Of a stretch of DNA of 64,000 nt, positions 33,177 through 42,965 are shown one piece after another (the stretch's first letter is position 1; the number at the start of each line of letters is the position of its first letter). The notes under the pieces were generated by a model, which worked only from the letters and a program-made list of their open reading frames with translations, was not told where the DNA came from and searched no databases. The translations under genes and the position numbers were made by a program. The stretch comes from Lentimicrobium sp. L6 (GTDB taxonomy: Bacteria; Bacteroidota; Bacteroidia; Bacteroidales; UBA12170). The stretch spans positions 1-64,000 of the forward strand of contig NZ_JABKCA010000004.1 in the NCBI RefSeq assembly GCF_013166655.1, written 5' to 3'.

Positions 33177-34355
33177 ATGAATTATATCCTATTTGACGAT
33201 TCGTCCAGAAACAATCTTTTGCCTCTAACACTCGTTAGGCCGATTGCTGATATTCGAATAGGTATTTTAACCATCAGAGAGAAATGGGAGAAATATTTGG
33301 GAGAAAAAACATCAACCATAACAGAATCTTATTTGGCAAAGAAATTTCCTATTAAAGAAGGAAAACAAAATATACTTATCAATGGTTCAGTATGTCCAAC
33401 TCCTGAAATGGTAAAGGCAGTTAAAAACCTGAAGATAAATGAGACCTTAAATACTGAAGATTATATTATTGCCATGAATGTAGGCGAAGATATTAGTGGT
33501 GAGCCTAATTTTGATGCTGAATACAGTCATGATTTTAATGAAGAGCATATCAAGTTAATGTATACTTATGATGTCTTTTCTAATAATGACAAGGCTATTC
33601 GTGATGATTTCATTCTTCTTACAAAAGGGAGGAAATCTGCGAAACTAAGCGATAGTAATAATGTAATTGGGCTGGAGAATATATTTGTAGAAGAAGGTGC
33701 CACTGTTGAATTTGCGACTCTAAATGCAAATACAGGGCCAATATATATCGGTAAGGATTCTGAGATCATGGAAAATAGCGTTATTCGTGGTCCTTTTGCA
33801 TTATGTGAAAATGCAGTTGTGAAAATGGCAGCCAAAATATATGGAGCTACTACTGTTGGTCCCTATTCTAAAGTTGGGGGTGAATTAAATAATACTGTGA
33901 TTTTTGCTCATAGTAATAAAGCGCATGATGGTTTTCTTGGAAACAGTGTAATCGCAGAATGGTGTAATTTGGGTAGTGATACTAATACCTCTAATCTTAA
34001 AAATACATACGAACCTGTAAGATTGTGGAATTACCCTCAGTCAAGCTTTGTGAGTACAGGATTAACTTTCTGTGGTTTAATAATGGGTGACCATTCTAAA
34101 TGTGGTATCAATACCATGTTTAATACAGGAACTGTGGTTGGAGTGAATTGCAATATTTTTGGCTCTGGATTCCAAAGAAATTATATTCCTTCTTTTAGAT
34201 GGGGTGGAACAGGAAGACAAAGCAATTATCAAATAGATAAAGCATTTGAAGTTGCGAAAATTGTTTATGGCCGAAGAGGTAAAGAATTTGACCAAATGGA
34301 GCAAGATTTATTACAATCGGTATTTGATTTAACTATTGGAAATAAGTCCTATTAA
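33177..34355 (+). CDS. GlmU-family sugar nucleotidyltransferase-like protein
   Basis: 392 residues. The N-terminal domain begins NYILFDDSSRNNLLPLTLVR, with the LRPIADIR-type signature of the Bacteroidota GlmU-like family. The C-terminal half is a left-handed beta-helix with hexapeptide periodicity (IYIGKDSEIMENSVIRGP, AAKIYGATTVGPYSKVGGEL). The G-x-G-x-R nucleotide loop of classical GlmU is not clear, so the activity (UDP- or GDP-sugar synthesis) is inferred from family only. It has its own terminator. Confidence 0.75.
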   Translation: MNYILFDDSSRNNLLPLTLVRPIADIRIGILTIREKWEKYLGEKTSTITESYLAKKFPIKEGKQNILINGSVCPTPEMVKAVKNLKINETLNTEDYIIAMNVGEDISGEPNFDAEYSHDFNEEHIKLMYTYDVFSNNDKAIRDDFILLTKGRKSAKLSDSNNVIGLENIFVEEGATVEFATLNANTGPIYIGKDSEIMENSVIRGPFALCENAVVKMAAKIYGATTVGPYSKVGGELNNTVIFAHSNKAHDGFLGNSVIAEWCNLGSDTNTSNLKNTYEPVRLWNYPQSSFVSTGLTFCGLIMGDHSKCGINTMFNTGTVVGVNCNIFGSGFQRNYIPSFRWGGTGRQSNYQIDKAFEVAKIVYGRRGKEFDQMEQDLLQSVFDLTIGNKSY

Positions 34356-34377
34356 AATTTTGGATCATATAATATTG

Positions 34378-34407
34378 AAGCCCTTTTTTACAAAAGGGCT
34401 TTTTTTT
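34378..34407 (+). terminator. Terminator after the GlmU-like gene
   Basis: AAGCCCTTTT / AAAAGGGCTT form a perfect 10-bp stem with TTAC loop, followed by a T-run. Confidence 0.8.
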
Positions 34408-34537
34408 GGTATGTTATTTGAAACACTTATGAATTCAATTAGTGATATTAAATAAATAATTGATATACAATGTTTTACGATGGGGCTGTTTGTGTTTTTT
34501 CCATGGTTTAATCAAATGTCTGTCAAATTGTCAATAT

Positions 34538-36991
34538 ATGAAAGAAAAAATGACAAATCTATTATACTTGTCCGACTTAATGGACCACGATGCAGAATAT
34601 ATTCCTCTTTTATCTAGCGAAGATGAGGATCTTATGAATAATGAAGATTTACCTGATGCCTTACCCGTTTTGTCTTTAAGAAATACGGTGCTATTTCCAG
34701 GTGTGGTCATTCCTATTACAGTAGGCAGAGATAAATCTATAAAGTTGATAAAAGAAGCCTATAATAATGGAAATAAAACCATAGCTGTAGCTTCTCAGAG
34801 AGATGTAGCGATAGAGGATCCTGAAATTGGAGATCTTTATAACGTTGGGACTACCGCTCTAATTCTTAAACTGTTGAATATGCCTGATGGTACTACCACA
34901 GCAATTATTCAGGGTAAGAGAAGGGTTGAGTTGAAAGAAGTGGTTCAAACAGAACCATACTTGGTTGCTCGAATAAAGAATAGAGCCGAAGTTTTGGCTG
35001 AGAAGAATGATAATTTTACAGCATTGCTCGACTCTTTAAAAGAGCTTTCTGTTCAAATTATTAAGCAATCACCCAATTTACCTTCTGATGCAGCCTTCGC
35101 TTTGAAGAATATTGAAAGTCCGAACTTCTTAGTGAACTTTATCTGTAGTAATTTGAATGCTGATGTTAACGACAAACAAAAATTGTTAGAGGTAGATTCT
35201 ATTACTGAAAGAGCACAAGGCGTATTGAAAAATTTGCATAAGGAGTTGCAAATGTTGGAGCTTAAAAATCAAATTCAAAGCAAAGTAAAAAAGGATCTCG
35301 ATAAACAGCAGCGTGATTATATGCTTAATCAACAATTGAGAACCATTCAAGAAGAATTAGGAGACGTTCCAAGTGAAACTGAAATAGAGGAGCTTAAAAA
35401 GAAAGCGAAGAGTAAAAAGTGGAATAAAGAAGTTAAGAAGACATTTGACGAGGAGTTGAAGAAATTAAGAAGGATGAATCCTCAAGCTGCTGAGTTTTCT
35501 ATACAACTCAATTATCTCGATACACTTGTAAGTCTTCCTTGGGGAGAATATACCGAGGATAATCTAGATCTTAAAAATGCTCAAAAGGTTTTAGATGATG
35601 ACCATTATGGCTTGGAGAAAGTAAAAGAGAGAATTATTGAGTATCTAGCAGTTATAAAGCTGAAAAAGGATTTGAAATCTCCTATTATATGTCTTTTAGG
35701 CCCTCCCGGTGTTGGGAAAACCTCACTAGGTAAGTCAGTTGCTAGAGCTTTAGGTAGAAAGTATATAAGAATGTCCCTGGGTGGTTTACGTGATGAATCT
35801 GAATTGCGTGGACATAGAAAAACCTATATCGGAGCTTTGCCAGGTAGAATTATTAAAAATTTAAAGAAAGCTAATTCCTCTAACCCCGTATTTGTTTTAG
35901 ACGAAATAGATAAGGTGAGTGGGAATAATTATAGTGGCGATCCTCAAGCTGCTTTATTGGAAATATTAGACCCAGAGCAAAATACAGCCTTTCACGATAA
36001 TTATTTAGAAGTAGATTATGATTTATCTAGAATCATGTTTATTGCAACAGCTAATAATATAAGTACCATTCATCCTGCCTTAAGAGATAGGATGGAAATT
36101 ATCGATTTAAGCGGTTACTTGAAAGAAGAAAAAATAGAGATTGCCAAGCGTCATTTATTACCTAAACAATTAAGAGAACATGGTGTTAAGAAATCCCAAC
36201 TTACTTTCTCTAAAGCCATATTGGAGCAGATAGTAGAGGATTATACTCGCGAAGCTGGTGTAAGAACTTTAGATAAAAATCTGGCTAAGATTATTCGTAA
36301 TAGGGTAAAAGCTATTGTGATGGAGGAGGCCTATAATATAAAGGTGGATAAAGAGGATGTTGTAAATATTATGGGAACACCACGATTTCGTCGAGATAGA
36401 GATCTAAATAATGATATTGCTGGCGTAGTGACTGGATTAGCTTGGACAAGCGTTGGGGGAGAAATTCTGTTTATTGAAACCAGCCTCAGTAAAGGAAAAG
36501 GAAGTTTTAGCTTAACCGGAAACTTAGGTGATGTGATGAAGGAGTCAGCTACTATAGCTTTCCAATATATTAAATCACATGCAGCTGATTTTGGTATTGA
36601 TGAGGATGTGTTTACTAAATATAATGTGCATATTCATATTCCGGAAGGAGCTACTCCTAAAGATGGCCCTTCAGCTGGTGTTACTATGTTAACTGCTTTA
36701 GTGAGCTTATTTACTCAAAGGAAAGTAAAATCTAAGATTGCTATGACTGGTGAGATTACACTTAGAGGTAAGGTTCTTCCAGTTGGAGGTATAAAAGAGA
36801 AAATTCTAGCGGCCAAAAATGCTAAGGTTACTGAGATTTTGCTTTCTAGCGAAAACAAGAAAGATATTGATGAAATCAATGAGAAATATATCAAAGGTTT
36901 AAGTTTTAAGTTCTTCGATAGTTTAGTAGATTTGGTTCAATATGCTTTAACAGAAACTAAAGTAGTAAACGCTATTAAGTTTGAAAAATAA
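34538..36991 (+). CDS. lon: ATP-dependent protease Lon
   Basis: 817 residues from the ATG at 34538 (MKEKMTNLLYLSDL). An earlier ATG at 34460 adds 26 Cys/Phe-rich residues foreign to Lon, and one at 34550 is another option. The N-terminal substrate domain starts at LPVLSLRNTVLFPGVVIP. The AAA+ module has Walker A GPPGVGKTS and Walker B VFVLDEIDKV. The protease domain has the Ser-Lys dyad in GPSAGVTM and GGIKEKILAAK. It degrades damaged and regulatory proteins in the cytoplasm. Confidence 0.97.
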   Translation: MKEKMTNLLYLSDLMDHDAEYIPLLSSEDEDLMNNEDLPDALPVLSLRNTVLFPGVVIPITVGRDKSIKLIKEAYNNGNKTIAVASQRDVAIEDPEIGDLYNVGTTALILKLLNMPDGTTTAIIQGKRRVELKEVVQTEPYLVARIKNRAEVLAEKNDNFTALLDSLKELSVQIIKQSPNLPSDAAFALKNIESPNFLVNFICSNLNADVNDKQKLLEVDSITERAQGVLKNLHKELQMLELKNQIQSKVKKDLDKQQRDYMLNQQLRTIQEELGDVPSETEIEELKKKAKSKKWNKEVKKTFDEELKKLRRMNPQAAEFSIQLNYLDTLVSLPWGEYTEDNLDLKNAQKVLDDDHYGLEKVKERIIEYLAVIKLKKDLKSPIICLLGPPGVGKTSLGKSVARALGRKYIRMSLGGLRDESELRGHRKTYIGALPGRIIKNLKKANSSNPVFVLDEIDKVSGNNYSGDPQAALLEILDPEQNTAFHDNYLEVDYDLSRIMFIATANNISTIHPALRDRMEIIDLSGYLKEEKIEIAKRHLLPKQLREHGVKKSQLTFSKAILEQIVEDYTREAGVRTLDKNLAKIIRNRVKAIVMEEAYNIKVDKEDVVNIMGTPRFRRDRDLNNDIAGVVTGLAWTSVGGEILFIETSLSKGKGSFSLTGNLGDVMKESATIAFQYIKSHAADFGIDEDVFTKYNVHIHIPEGATPKDGPSAGVTMLTALVSLFTQRKVKSKIAMTGEITLRGKVLPVGGIKEKILAAKNAKVTEILLSSENKKDIDEINEKYIKGLSFKFFDSLVDLVQYALTETKVVNAIKFEK

Positions 36992-37010
36992 TCGTTTGAA
37001 AAAATGAATT

Positions 37011-39101
37011 TTAAAAGGAGTTTTCAATCATGAAAGCTCCTTTTTCTTTTGTATCAAAATAGGGGATTCTTAAACTATCACATTCCATTTTCCACTTGTG
37101 TACATTCCAATATTTATTGCTCCCATCCATAATAATGGTGTCAAAACTTAATTTATTGCTCAATTGGTGTAGGCTGATTTTAGGATTGTTTCTTAGATAT
37201 AGATAATTCAAGTGTATTGCATTTTCTGGAATTTGAAGACTTTTATCCAGAATAAAAATAAGCCTCCCATCAAAATTAATACAAGAAGAAGAATAAATGC
37301 TATCAAAAGTTAGATATTCGGTATGATCTATTCTTCTATAGAGTTGACTCTCGTATAAATATCTCTCATAATTCTGGCTATTGAATAAAGAAGTATCCAT
37401 AATCACTTGGCTCTTATTGCTTGTTGACCATTCTACTAAAGACGCCTTTGGAACGTGATAGATAATAAAAAATTCTTTTTCATAATCTTCCATCCTTAAA
37501 TAGGCATTAGAAACCATTAAAATAATGGCAATAGAAAGGAATACAATCAAAATTTTAGCTTTTTTATACATGAGAGCTAGAATAAGAAAGAGGATAAGAA
37601 AATAGACTAATAAGGTATCCCAGAAAGTAAAATATAAGTTCCTACTCACTGCATAAGGCATCTGATTAATAAAACCAATAGAGCTGTTTAGAATAAATAA
37701 TAGCCAATACAGGATTTTTTGTGAGAGAAGTCCCAGAATAGACTTTAAAAAGGGTAGGGCGTGAATGAAAATGGTTGCGAAACCACTTAGAAGTATGGCG
37801 AAACTAAGAGGAATAACAATGAGGTTGGTGAGTATGAAATAGTTTGGGAATTGGTGGAAATAGTAAATGGCGAGTGGAAAAGTTCCTATCTGAGCTGCTA
37901 TGGATACAGCGATCAAGTCTTTTGTTTTGGTCAGAAATCCATTTTTAAAATAGTATAGTTTGGAAAGAGGGGGCTGAATAAACAATATGGCCAATACTGC
38001 TAAATAAGACAATTGAAATCCAATTTGGAAGATTAGAAATGGATCATTAATCAATAGAACCACTGCTGAGGCTGCTAAACTATTATAAGTGCTAGTTTTT
38101 CTATTTATTAAACTACCGATTATAATAAATGAAAACATGGTGGTTGATCTGAATACTGAAGGAGAAAGTCCGGTAATTAATGCATAAAGCCAAATGAGAG
38201 TAATGATGAGGAGTGAGTTGAGATAGGAACCATATTTTGTTTTTCTTAATGGAGCAAATAATACGTTAAAAATCATAAAAATAATTCCGACATGTAAGCC
38301 ACTAACACAAAGTATGTGCATAGCGCCTGAACCTGCATACTTTTGTCTTAAATCGGGATCTAAATATTCGTCATAGCCTAATAATAGAGCAGAAGCTACT
38401 CCGAATTCAGAATCTCCCAGTTCCATATTTTCAAGAAGCTTTAATAAATGATTTCTAGTATTTAAACTCCATAGTTTAATCAAGTTTGGAGACTGATGAT
38501 TAGTCGTAATCCAATCTGTTTTAGTTAAAAATACATGATGGTGAATGTTTTGCTTTTTGAGGTAAGAAGTAAAGTCAAACTCATTAGGGTTTCCAAGATT
38601 TCTAATGGCTTGTAATTTATCTGCTGCGATGAGTATTTCATCTCCATAATCCATTTTGATAAAATTGACTTTCTCAAAATAAATCAAGATTTTGCCCTGT
38701 AACTTAATAGCATTGGTATCATTTTCTTGAAATCCACCAATTACTAGTCCGGTGGCTTTAAATGATTTTCTTTTTTCGGTGAGCGGACTATTTATCCTAA
38801 TGATTAAATGACTAACACTGTCATGATTGGAATAATGTAGATGATTGTATTTTTCTGTTTTTACTTCTGTGAGCTGATTTCCAATCAATAGAAAAAGTAA
38901 GCTTATAACGATTCCTCCAATAATTCTTATGGAGAATTTCCTTAAAGATAATGGTCGGAATGCCCAGAATAGGAGGATGGTAGTTAGAATAAAAAGGCTC
39001 CAAAATGGCAATATAATATTGGGATAATAAAAAGCCAAAAGGATGCCAATTATTAAAGGTAGGAGTATTCTTAGAAGAGGATAATCATTCCAAAATTTCA
39101 T
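37011..39101 (-). CDS. ComEC/Rec2-type DNA uptake channel protein
   Basis: 696 residues. Hydrophobic N-terminal helices and a DUF4131-like OB region (FKATGLVIGG, GKILIYFEK) precede the competence domain (SGLHVGIIFMIFNVLF, LITGLSPSVFRSTTMFSFI). The C-terminal soluble part (about residues 520-696) takes the place of the metallo-beta-lactamase domain but lacks its HxHxDH signature. It should form the inner-membrane channel for transforming DNA. It is convergent with lon, sharing a terminator region. Confidence 0.88.
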   Translation of the reverse strand: MKFWNDYPLLRILLPLIIGILLAFYYPNIILPFWSLFILTTILLFWAFRPLSLRKFSIRIIGGIVISLLFLLIGNQLTEVKTEKYNHLHYSNHDSVSHLIIRINSPLTEKRKSFKATGLVIGGFQENDTNAIKLQGKILIYFEKVNFIKMDYGDEILIAADKLQAIRNLGNPNEFDFTSYLKKQNIHHHVFLTKTDWITTNHQSPNLIKLWSLNTRNHLLKLLENMELGDSEFGVASALLLGYDEYLDPDLRQKYAGSGAMHILCVSGLHVGIIFMIFNVLFAPLRKTKYGSYLNSLLIITLIWLYALITGLSPSVFRSTTMFSFIIIGSLINRKTSTYNSLAASAVVLLINDPFLIFQIGFQLSYLAVLAILFIQPPLSKLYYFKNGFLTKTKDLIAVSIAAQIGTFPLAIYYFHQFPNYFILTNLIVIPLSFAILLSGFATIFIHALPFLKSILGLLSQKILYWLLFILNSSIGFINQMPYAVSRNLYFTFWDTLLVYFLILFLILALMYKKAKILIVFLSIAIILMVSNAYLRMEDYEKEFFIIYHVPKASLVEWSTSNKSQVIMDTSLFNSQNYERYLYESQLYRRIDHTEYLTFDSIYSSSCINFDGRLIFILDKSLQIPENAIHLNYLYLRNNPKISLHQLSNKLSFDTIIMDGSNKYWNVHKWKMECDSLRIPYFDTKEKGAFMIENSF
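37013..37045. terminator. Possible bidirectional terminator between lon and comEC
   Basis: AAAAGGAG (37013-37020) pairs with CTCCTTTT (37037-37044). T-tracts lie on either side, although the hairpin overlaps the 3' end of the comEC-like gene. Confidence 0.45.
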
Positions 39102-39145
39102 GATGCGCTTAAAATTTTTGGATTATCCGGTGGGTAGATAATCCG

Positions 39146-39943
39146 TTATTTATAAGTATGGTACTGCTCGGCCTGAAATAGCATCTCTCTTATAATAGGT
39201 AATGATAGTTCTGGGTTTACAGTATCAAGTCTTTCTGGATGCCATTGCACAGCTATCATAAATCCTTTGTCTTTTGGATTCCTCCACTCTACAGATTCTA
39301 TAATACCGTCTCTTGCAATAGAGCTGATTTTTAAGTCATCAGCTAGTTGGTCTATGGCTTGGTGGTGGTTGCTATTTACTTTGCCCTCGCTCTGTGAGCT
39401 TAATTTACTCAATAAGCTTCCTTTTGTCAGTTGAATTTGGTGAAAACAGTTTTCCCAGTCAACTAGTCTGTGTTTTATAACAGTATCGTGGTCGGTGGGA
39501 ATATCTATAATCAGACTTCCTCCGAGGCTTACATTTAGAATTTGTTGACCTCTGCAAATTCCCACTAAAGGCATTTTTAATGCCATAGCTTTTCTAATCA
39601 ATTCAATTTCTAAGGTGTCTCTATATCTATCAAACGCGCCACAGTTTGCTGTATCGGCTAACTTACCATACCAACCAGGATATACATCTGCTCCACCAGA
39701 AATAATTAAACCATCACAATAATCTAATACTTGAAGTGCTGAATCCAGACCCAGCTCATACATATTGATGATTTTAACCTTGGAATCGGCTTTATGCACC
39801 CATTGTGGATAATTACCATACCATTTGTCAGGTTTTGCTTTTGATATAGCAATAGTAAGTTCTCGTTCATTATTTTGACAAGCATTTAATACAAATGCAA
39901 TAAATAATAATAAAGACAGCTGAAATACTGATTTTCTAGTCAT
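39146..39943 (-). CDS. Class I glutamine-amidotransferase-like lipoprotein (peptidase C26)
   Basis: 265 residues from the Met at 39943 (MTRKSVFQLSLLL); a start 13 codons earlier would spoil the signal. A lipobox ends at VLNAC. The triad is visible: nucleophile Cys in GICRGQQ, His in AVQWHPE, and Glu of the same motif. This places it with gamma-glutamyl-GABA hydrolase (PuuD)-like enzymes. A lipoprotein location is uncommon for the family and points to hydrolysis of gamma-glutamyl compounds outside the cytoplasm. It lies 44 bp after the comEC-like stop in gene order reversed, and is probably its upstream operon partner. Confidence 0.8.
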   Translation of the reverse strand: MTRKSVFQLSLLLFIAFVLNACQNNERELTIAISKAKPDKWYGNYPQWVHKADSKVKIINMYELGLDSALQVLDYCDGLIISGGADVYPGWYGKLADTANCGAFDRYRDTLEIELIRKAMALKMPLVGICRGQQILNVSLGGSLIIDIPTDHDTVIKHRLVDWENCFHQIQLTKGSLLSKLSSQSEGKVNSNHHQAIDQLADDLKISSIARDGIIESVEWRNPKDKGFMIAVQWHPERLDTVNPELSLPIIREMLFQAEQYHTYK

Positions 39944-40022
39944 TTCTTTAATTTGTTCCTGTAAAGATAGAAAGAAAAACAATGAGGAAACTACAAACTC
40001 AATAAATCCCTATGAATTAGTT

Positions 40023-40436
40023 TTATGAGCTAAGGGAGTTTGTTAAAAGTGCAATGAACCATTCTGGCGCTCGCATCGGTCTTCCTTTTTCTTTGCTCAA
40101 GAAAATCAATTCATTATAACCTTCGTTAATGAGTTCGTTTTCCTCGTTATATATGGAGTATTCAAACCGGATTCTAGCTTTAGGGATTTCGGGTATGCGA
40201 GTTATAATAGTTAATACGTTGTCGTAGAAAGCGGGCTTATAGAAACGACTATATTGGTTAATGAGCGGCATGACAATCCCATCATCTTCCATTTGTTTAT
40301 AGGTATGACCCAATTGACGAAAAGATTCTGCACGACCCACTTCGTAAAATGTGGCATAATTTCCATTATAAACAAATCCTGATTGATCGCAATCTACATA
40401 TCTTACCCTTACTTGAGTTGAAAATTCTAATTTCAT
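40023..40436 (-). CDS. YbgC/FadM-type acyl-CoA thioesterase
   Basis: 137 residues of the 4-hydroxybenzoyl-CoA thioesterase hotdog family. VRYVDCDQSGFVYNGNYATF contains the catalytic Asp and the helix signature, although the usual HxxY is altered to YNGNY. The FEYSIYNEENELINEGYNEL strand follows. It cleaves short or medium acyl-CoA in the cytoplasm. Minus strand, 40 bp upstream of the amidotransferase-like gene in transcription order, so they may be co-transcribed. Confidence 0.85.
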   Translation of the reverse strand: MKLEFSTQVRVRYVDCDQSGFVYNGNYATFYEVGRAESFRQLGHTYKQMEDDGIVMPLINQYSRFYKPAFYDNVLTIITRIPEIPKARIRFEYSIYNEENELINEGYNELIFLSKEKGRPMRAPEWFIALLTNSLSS

Positions 40437-40681
40437 ATTTTGTGTTTTTGCGTTTACTGATGTTTTATGCTCTTCATTTCGGGGGCAAAATTAATCAGAA
40501 AATTTAATCTTAAAGGATAGCTTGATATAAATAGTATATAAATAAGGAAGAAAACAGATTTGGAGAATCAGTGAAGACAATAGCTAAGTATAGTTGAAAG
40601 AATTCTATTTTATTATAAGAAAACAATAAAGAGAAGGGAAATATGTTTTAATTTTGAGCAGATTTTATAATTGAATAATAA

Positions 40682-41812
40682 ATGCAAAATTCAGATCTCC
40701 ATCTTCATATCATTTCTTTTGATATTCCTTATCCTGCAGATTATGGTGGAGTGATTGATGTTTTCTATAAGATTAAGTCTTTGCACGAATTGGGACTTAA
40801 AATCCATTTACATGCCTATGAATATGGTAGGAAACATAGTGAAGAATTGAATAAGTTTTGTGAAACGGTTTCTTATTATCAGAGGCAAAATGTATTGATT
40901 CAATTGTTTAAGAGTAAGCCATATATTGTTGCTTCTAGAGAGTCTGAAGATTTGATAAAGGCATTACAACAAGATGATTATCCTATTTTATTTGAAGGTT
41001 TACATACCTGCGGAATTTTGTCTGATATTAGACTAAGTTCCCGATTGAAATTGGTTAGAACTCATAATGTAGAGCATCAATATTACCATCACCTTTCATT
41101 GGCCTCCAAGCAATTTCTACAAAAGTTTTATTATCAGCAAGAAGCAAAGAAGCTCGAGAAATTTGAATCTCAATTAACCCATGCAGATGTAATTTTGCCT
41201 ATTTCCCAGAGTGATGAACAATATTTCTCAAGTAGGTTCTCCAATGTGAGTTTTGTGCCTGCTTTTCATCCTGGTTTTGGAATTACAAGTTTAGTTGGTA
41301 AAGGGAGTTATTTGGTTTATCATGGGAATTTATCAGTAGAAGAAAATGAGAAAGCTGCTACTTTTTTAATTGATGAGGTTTTTTCAAAAGTAAAATACCC
41401 TTGTGTAATAACAGGTAAAAATCCTAGTTTAGAGCTTGAGAATAAAGCGGCCCATTATAAAAATATAAAAATTATAGCGAACCCCGCTACTGAGGAAATG
41501 GATAGATTGATAAAGGAAGCACAAATCAATATTTTACCTACTTTTCAAGATACAGGAATCAAATTAAAGCTATTGAAATCAATATCTGAAGGGCGATTTT
41601 GTATTGCTAACACTTTGATGGTAAAGAATACTGGTTTGGAAGATTTATGTTTTGTAGAAGATGAACCTTTATCAATGGTTTCATTAGTAAAATCATTAAT
41701 GCGTACTGATTTTAAGCCCAGTCATGTGGATGAACGTAAGTTAGTATGGGATAAATTGTTCTCTAATGGTGGAAGTGCACAATTGATTATTGACACAATT
41801 AACAAAAAATAG
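40682..41812 (+). CDS. Glycosyltransferase, GT-B fold
   Basis: 376 residues. The N-terminal LHIISFDIPYPADYGGVIDV and the RTHNVEHQYYHHL region, with the C-terminal INILPTFQDTGIKLKLLKSI replacing the usual E-x7-E, fit family GT4-like glycosyltransferases of Bacteroidota. No membrane helix. Donor and acceptor unknown; a cell-surface polysaccharide role is likely. A free-standing gene with an AT-rich 245-bp upstream region. Confidence 0.75.
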   Translation: MQNSDLHLHIISFDIPYPADYGGVIDVFYKIKSLHELGLKIHLHAYEYGRKHSEELNKFCETVSYYQRQNVLIQLFKSKPYIVASRESEDLIKALQQDDYPILFEGLHTCGILSDIRLSSRLKLVRTHNVEHQYYHHLSLASKQFLQKFYYQQEAKKLEKFESQLTHADVILPISQSDEQYFSSRFSNVSFVPAFHPGFGITSLVGKGSYLVYHGNLSVEENEKAATFLIDEVFSKVKYPCVITGKNPSLELENKAAHYKNIKIIANPATEEMDRLIKEAQINILPTFQDTGIKLKLLKSISEGRFCIANTLMVKNTGLEDLCFVEDEPLSMVSLVKSLMRTDFKPSHVDERKLVWDKLFSNGGSAQLIIDTINKK

Positions 41813-41887
41813 TCAATATTTCCTTGTACATTGAAATTGGTTTGCTTATATTTGTTTTGAGCAATTTATTAAAAAAAACCAATCATT

Positions 41888-42601
41888 ATGTACCTCATCT
41901 CTACATTCGTCGTATTCTCATGTATCCTTGTTTTTCTTTTTAGAAATTATTTAAAAGTATTCCTCTATGGAATCATTTATGGTCAATATCATATTAATTA
42001 TTTGAGTCTATTCGATAAGGATAATAGTTATTATGAAGGGAATTATTATTCAAAATCTGATTTATATAATCAAGTATCTTTAATCAGAAATTCTTTAAAT
42101 AAACGTGAAAAGGAATTAACAGATAAGCCTTTGTTTTTTCAAAATATCGAATTTGGAATTGGAACGAAAAAGTTAATTTCAATACTAGGCAAACCCGTTT
42201 CCCATGAAGTGTTGGATATTAATAATGAAAAAGTGGTCAGCCTTGAATTTTATATTCAACCTAATAATGTAGTGGATAGATATGTATTTTACTTTATGAA
42301 TGATTCCTATTATTTCGGAGAATTTATTTTTAATAAAGTTACAGAATCATTTTCTAATCAAGTTTTGGATAAAATTAAGGCCCTTTATGAGTGTGGCACA
42401 TTAATCGATAACGAAATGATGATTTATAATTCCAATGGAAATAACTTACTGTATAAGGACTTTGGGTTTAGAATAACGGTCAGTTATTTTAACCAAGACC
42501 ATCTTGCCATTAGAGAATTATTAGAAGCACAACAGGAATTCAGAACCAAAATGAAATCCTCTTATGTATATAATTTAGATATACAGCAATTAAGCTTCTA
42601 A
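41888..42601 (+). CDS. Hypothetical membrane-anchored protein
   Basis: 237 residues, not recognised. One N-terminal helix (YLISTFVVFSCILVFLF) is followed by a Tyr/Asn-rich soluble part with a beta-sheet-like pattern (FGIGTKKLISILGKPVSHEV, YVFYFMNDSYYFGEFIF). The FGIGTKKLISILGKP stretch is reminiscent of small outer-membrane lipoprotein assembly folds, but the resemblance is weak. It lies 75 bp after the glycosyltransferase in the same direction. Confidence 0.55.
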   Translation: MYLISTFVVFSCILVFLFRNYLKVFLYGIIYGQYHINYLSLFDKDNSYYEGNYYSKSDLYNQVSLIRNSLNKREKELTDKPLFFQNIEFGIGTKKLISILGKPVSHEVLDINNEKVVSLEFYIQPNNVVDRYVFYFMNDSYYFGEFIFNKVTESFSNQVLDKIKALYECGTLIDNEMMIYNSNGNNLLYKDFGFRITVSYFNQDHLAIRELLEAQQEFRTKMKSSYVYNLDIQQLSF

Positions 42602-42965
42602 TAATTAAGATGGATTTTGTGTTCGGTTTTTTTTATTTCACTAATGTTCAATCCAACTAGGGCTAAGGTTAGATTAATCTGTTCTTCCCTTTTGGAAAAA
42701 CTCTTCTCCAATAGCATCGTTTAGGTGTAATTACCAATTTTTTATGAAAACAATCTAAAATATATTATGCATGCATAGTAAAATTTGCTATTTTTGAGTT
42801 CTTAAAAAAAGTTTCTTAGTACTCATTTGTTTTTACTAACTTAGAGGCTGTATTTTAAAGCGCAATATATCAAGTGATTATAAATTGAGTTGCTGGTTAT
42901 GTATTTTGCTATTAGCGCTAGTATTCAAAGGACTTTTCATAGAAACAAAATAAAAACCAAGATAA
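42602..42965. other. 364-bp intergenic region carrying the leucine-operon promoter
   Basis: No ORF. It contains the palindrome at 42766-42777 and a -7 box at 42789-42796. About 160 nt of leader separates the predicted start site from the first gene; no riboswitch-like fold was recognised. Confidence 0.5.
42766..42796 (+). promoter_or_regulatory. Operator-like palindrome and promoter of the leucine catabolic operon
   Basis: TATGCATGCATA (42766-42777) is a perfect 12-bp palindrome lying where the -33 element should be, upstream of a -7 box TATTTTTG (42789-42796). A repressor bound there would block the operon. Leucine/isovalerate operons elsewhere are controlled by LiuR (MerR) or LiuQ (TetR) proteins, but no regulator gene is present here. 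Confidence 0.4.
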
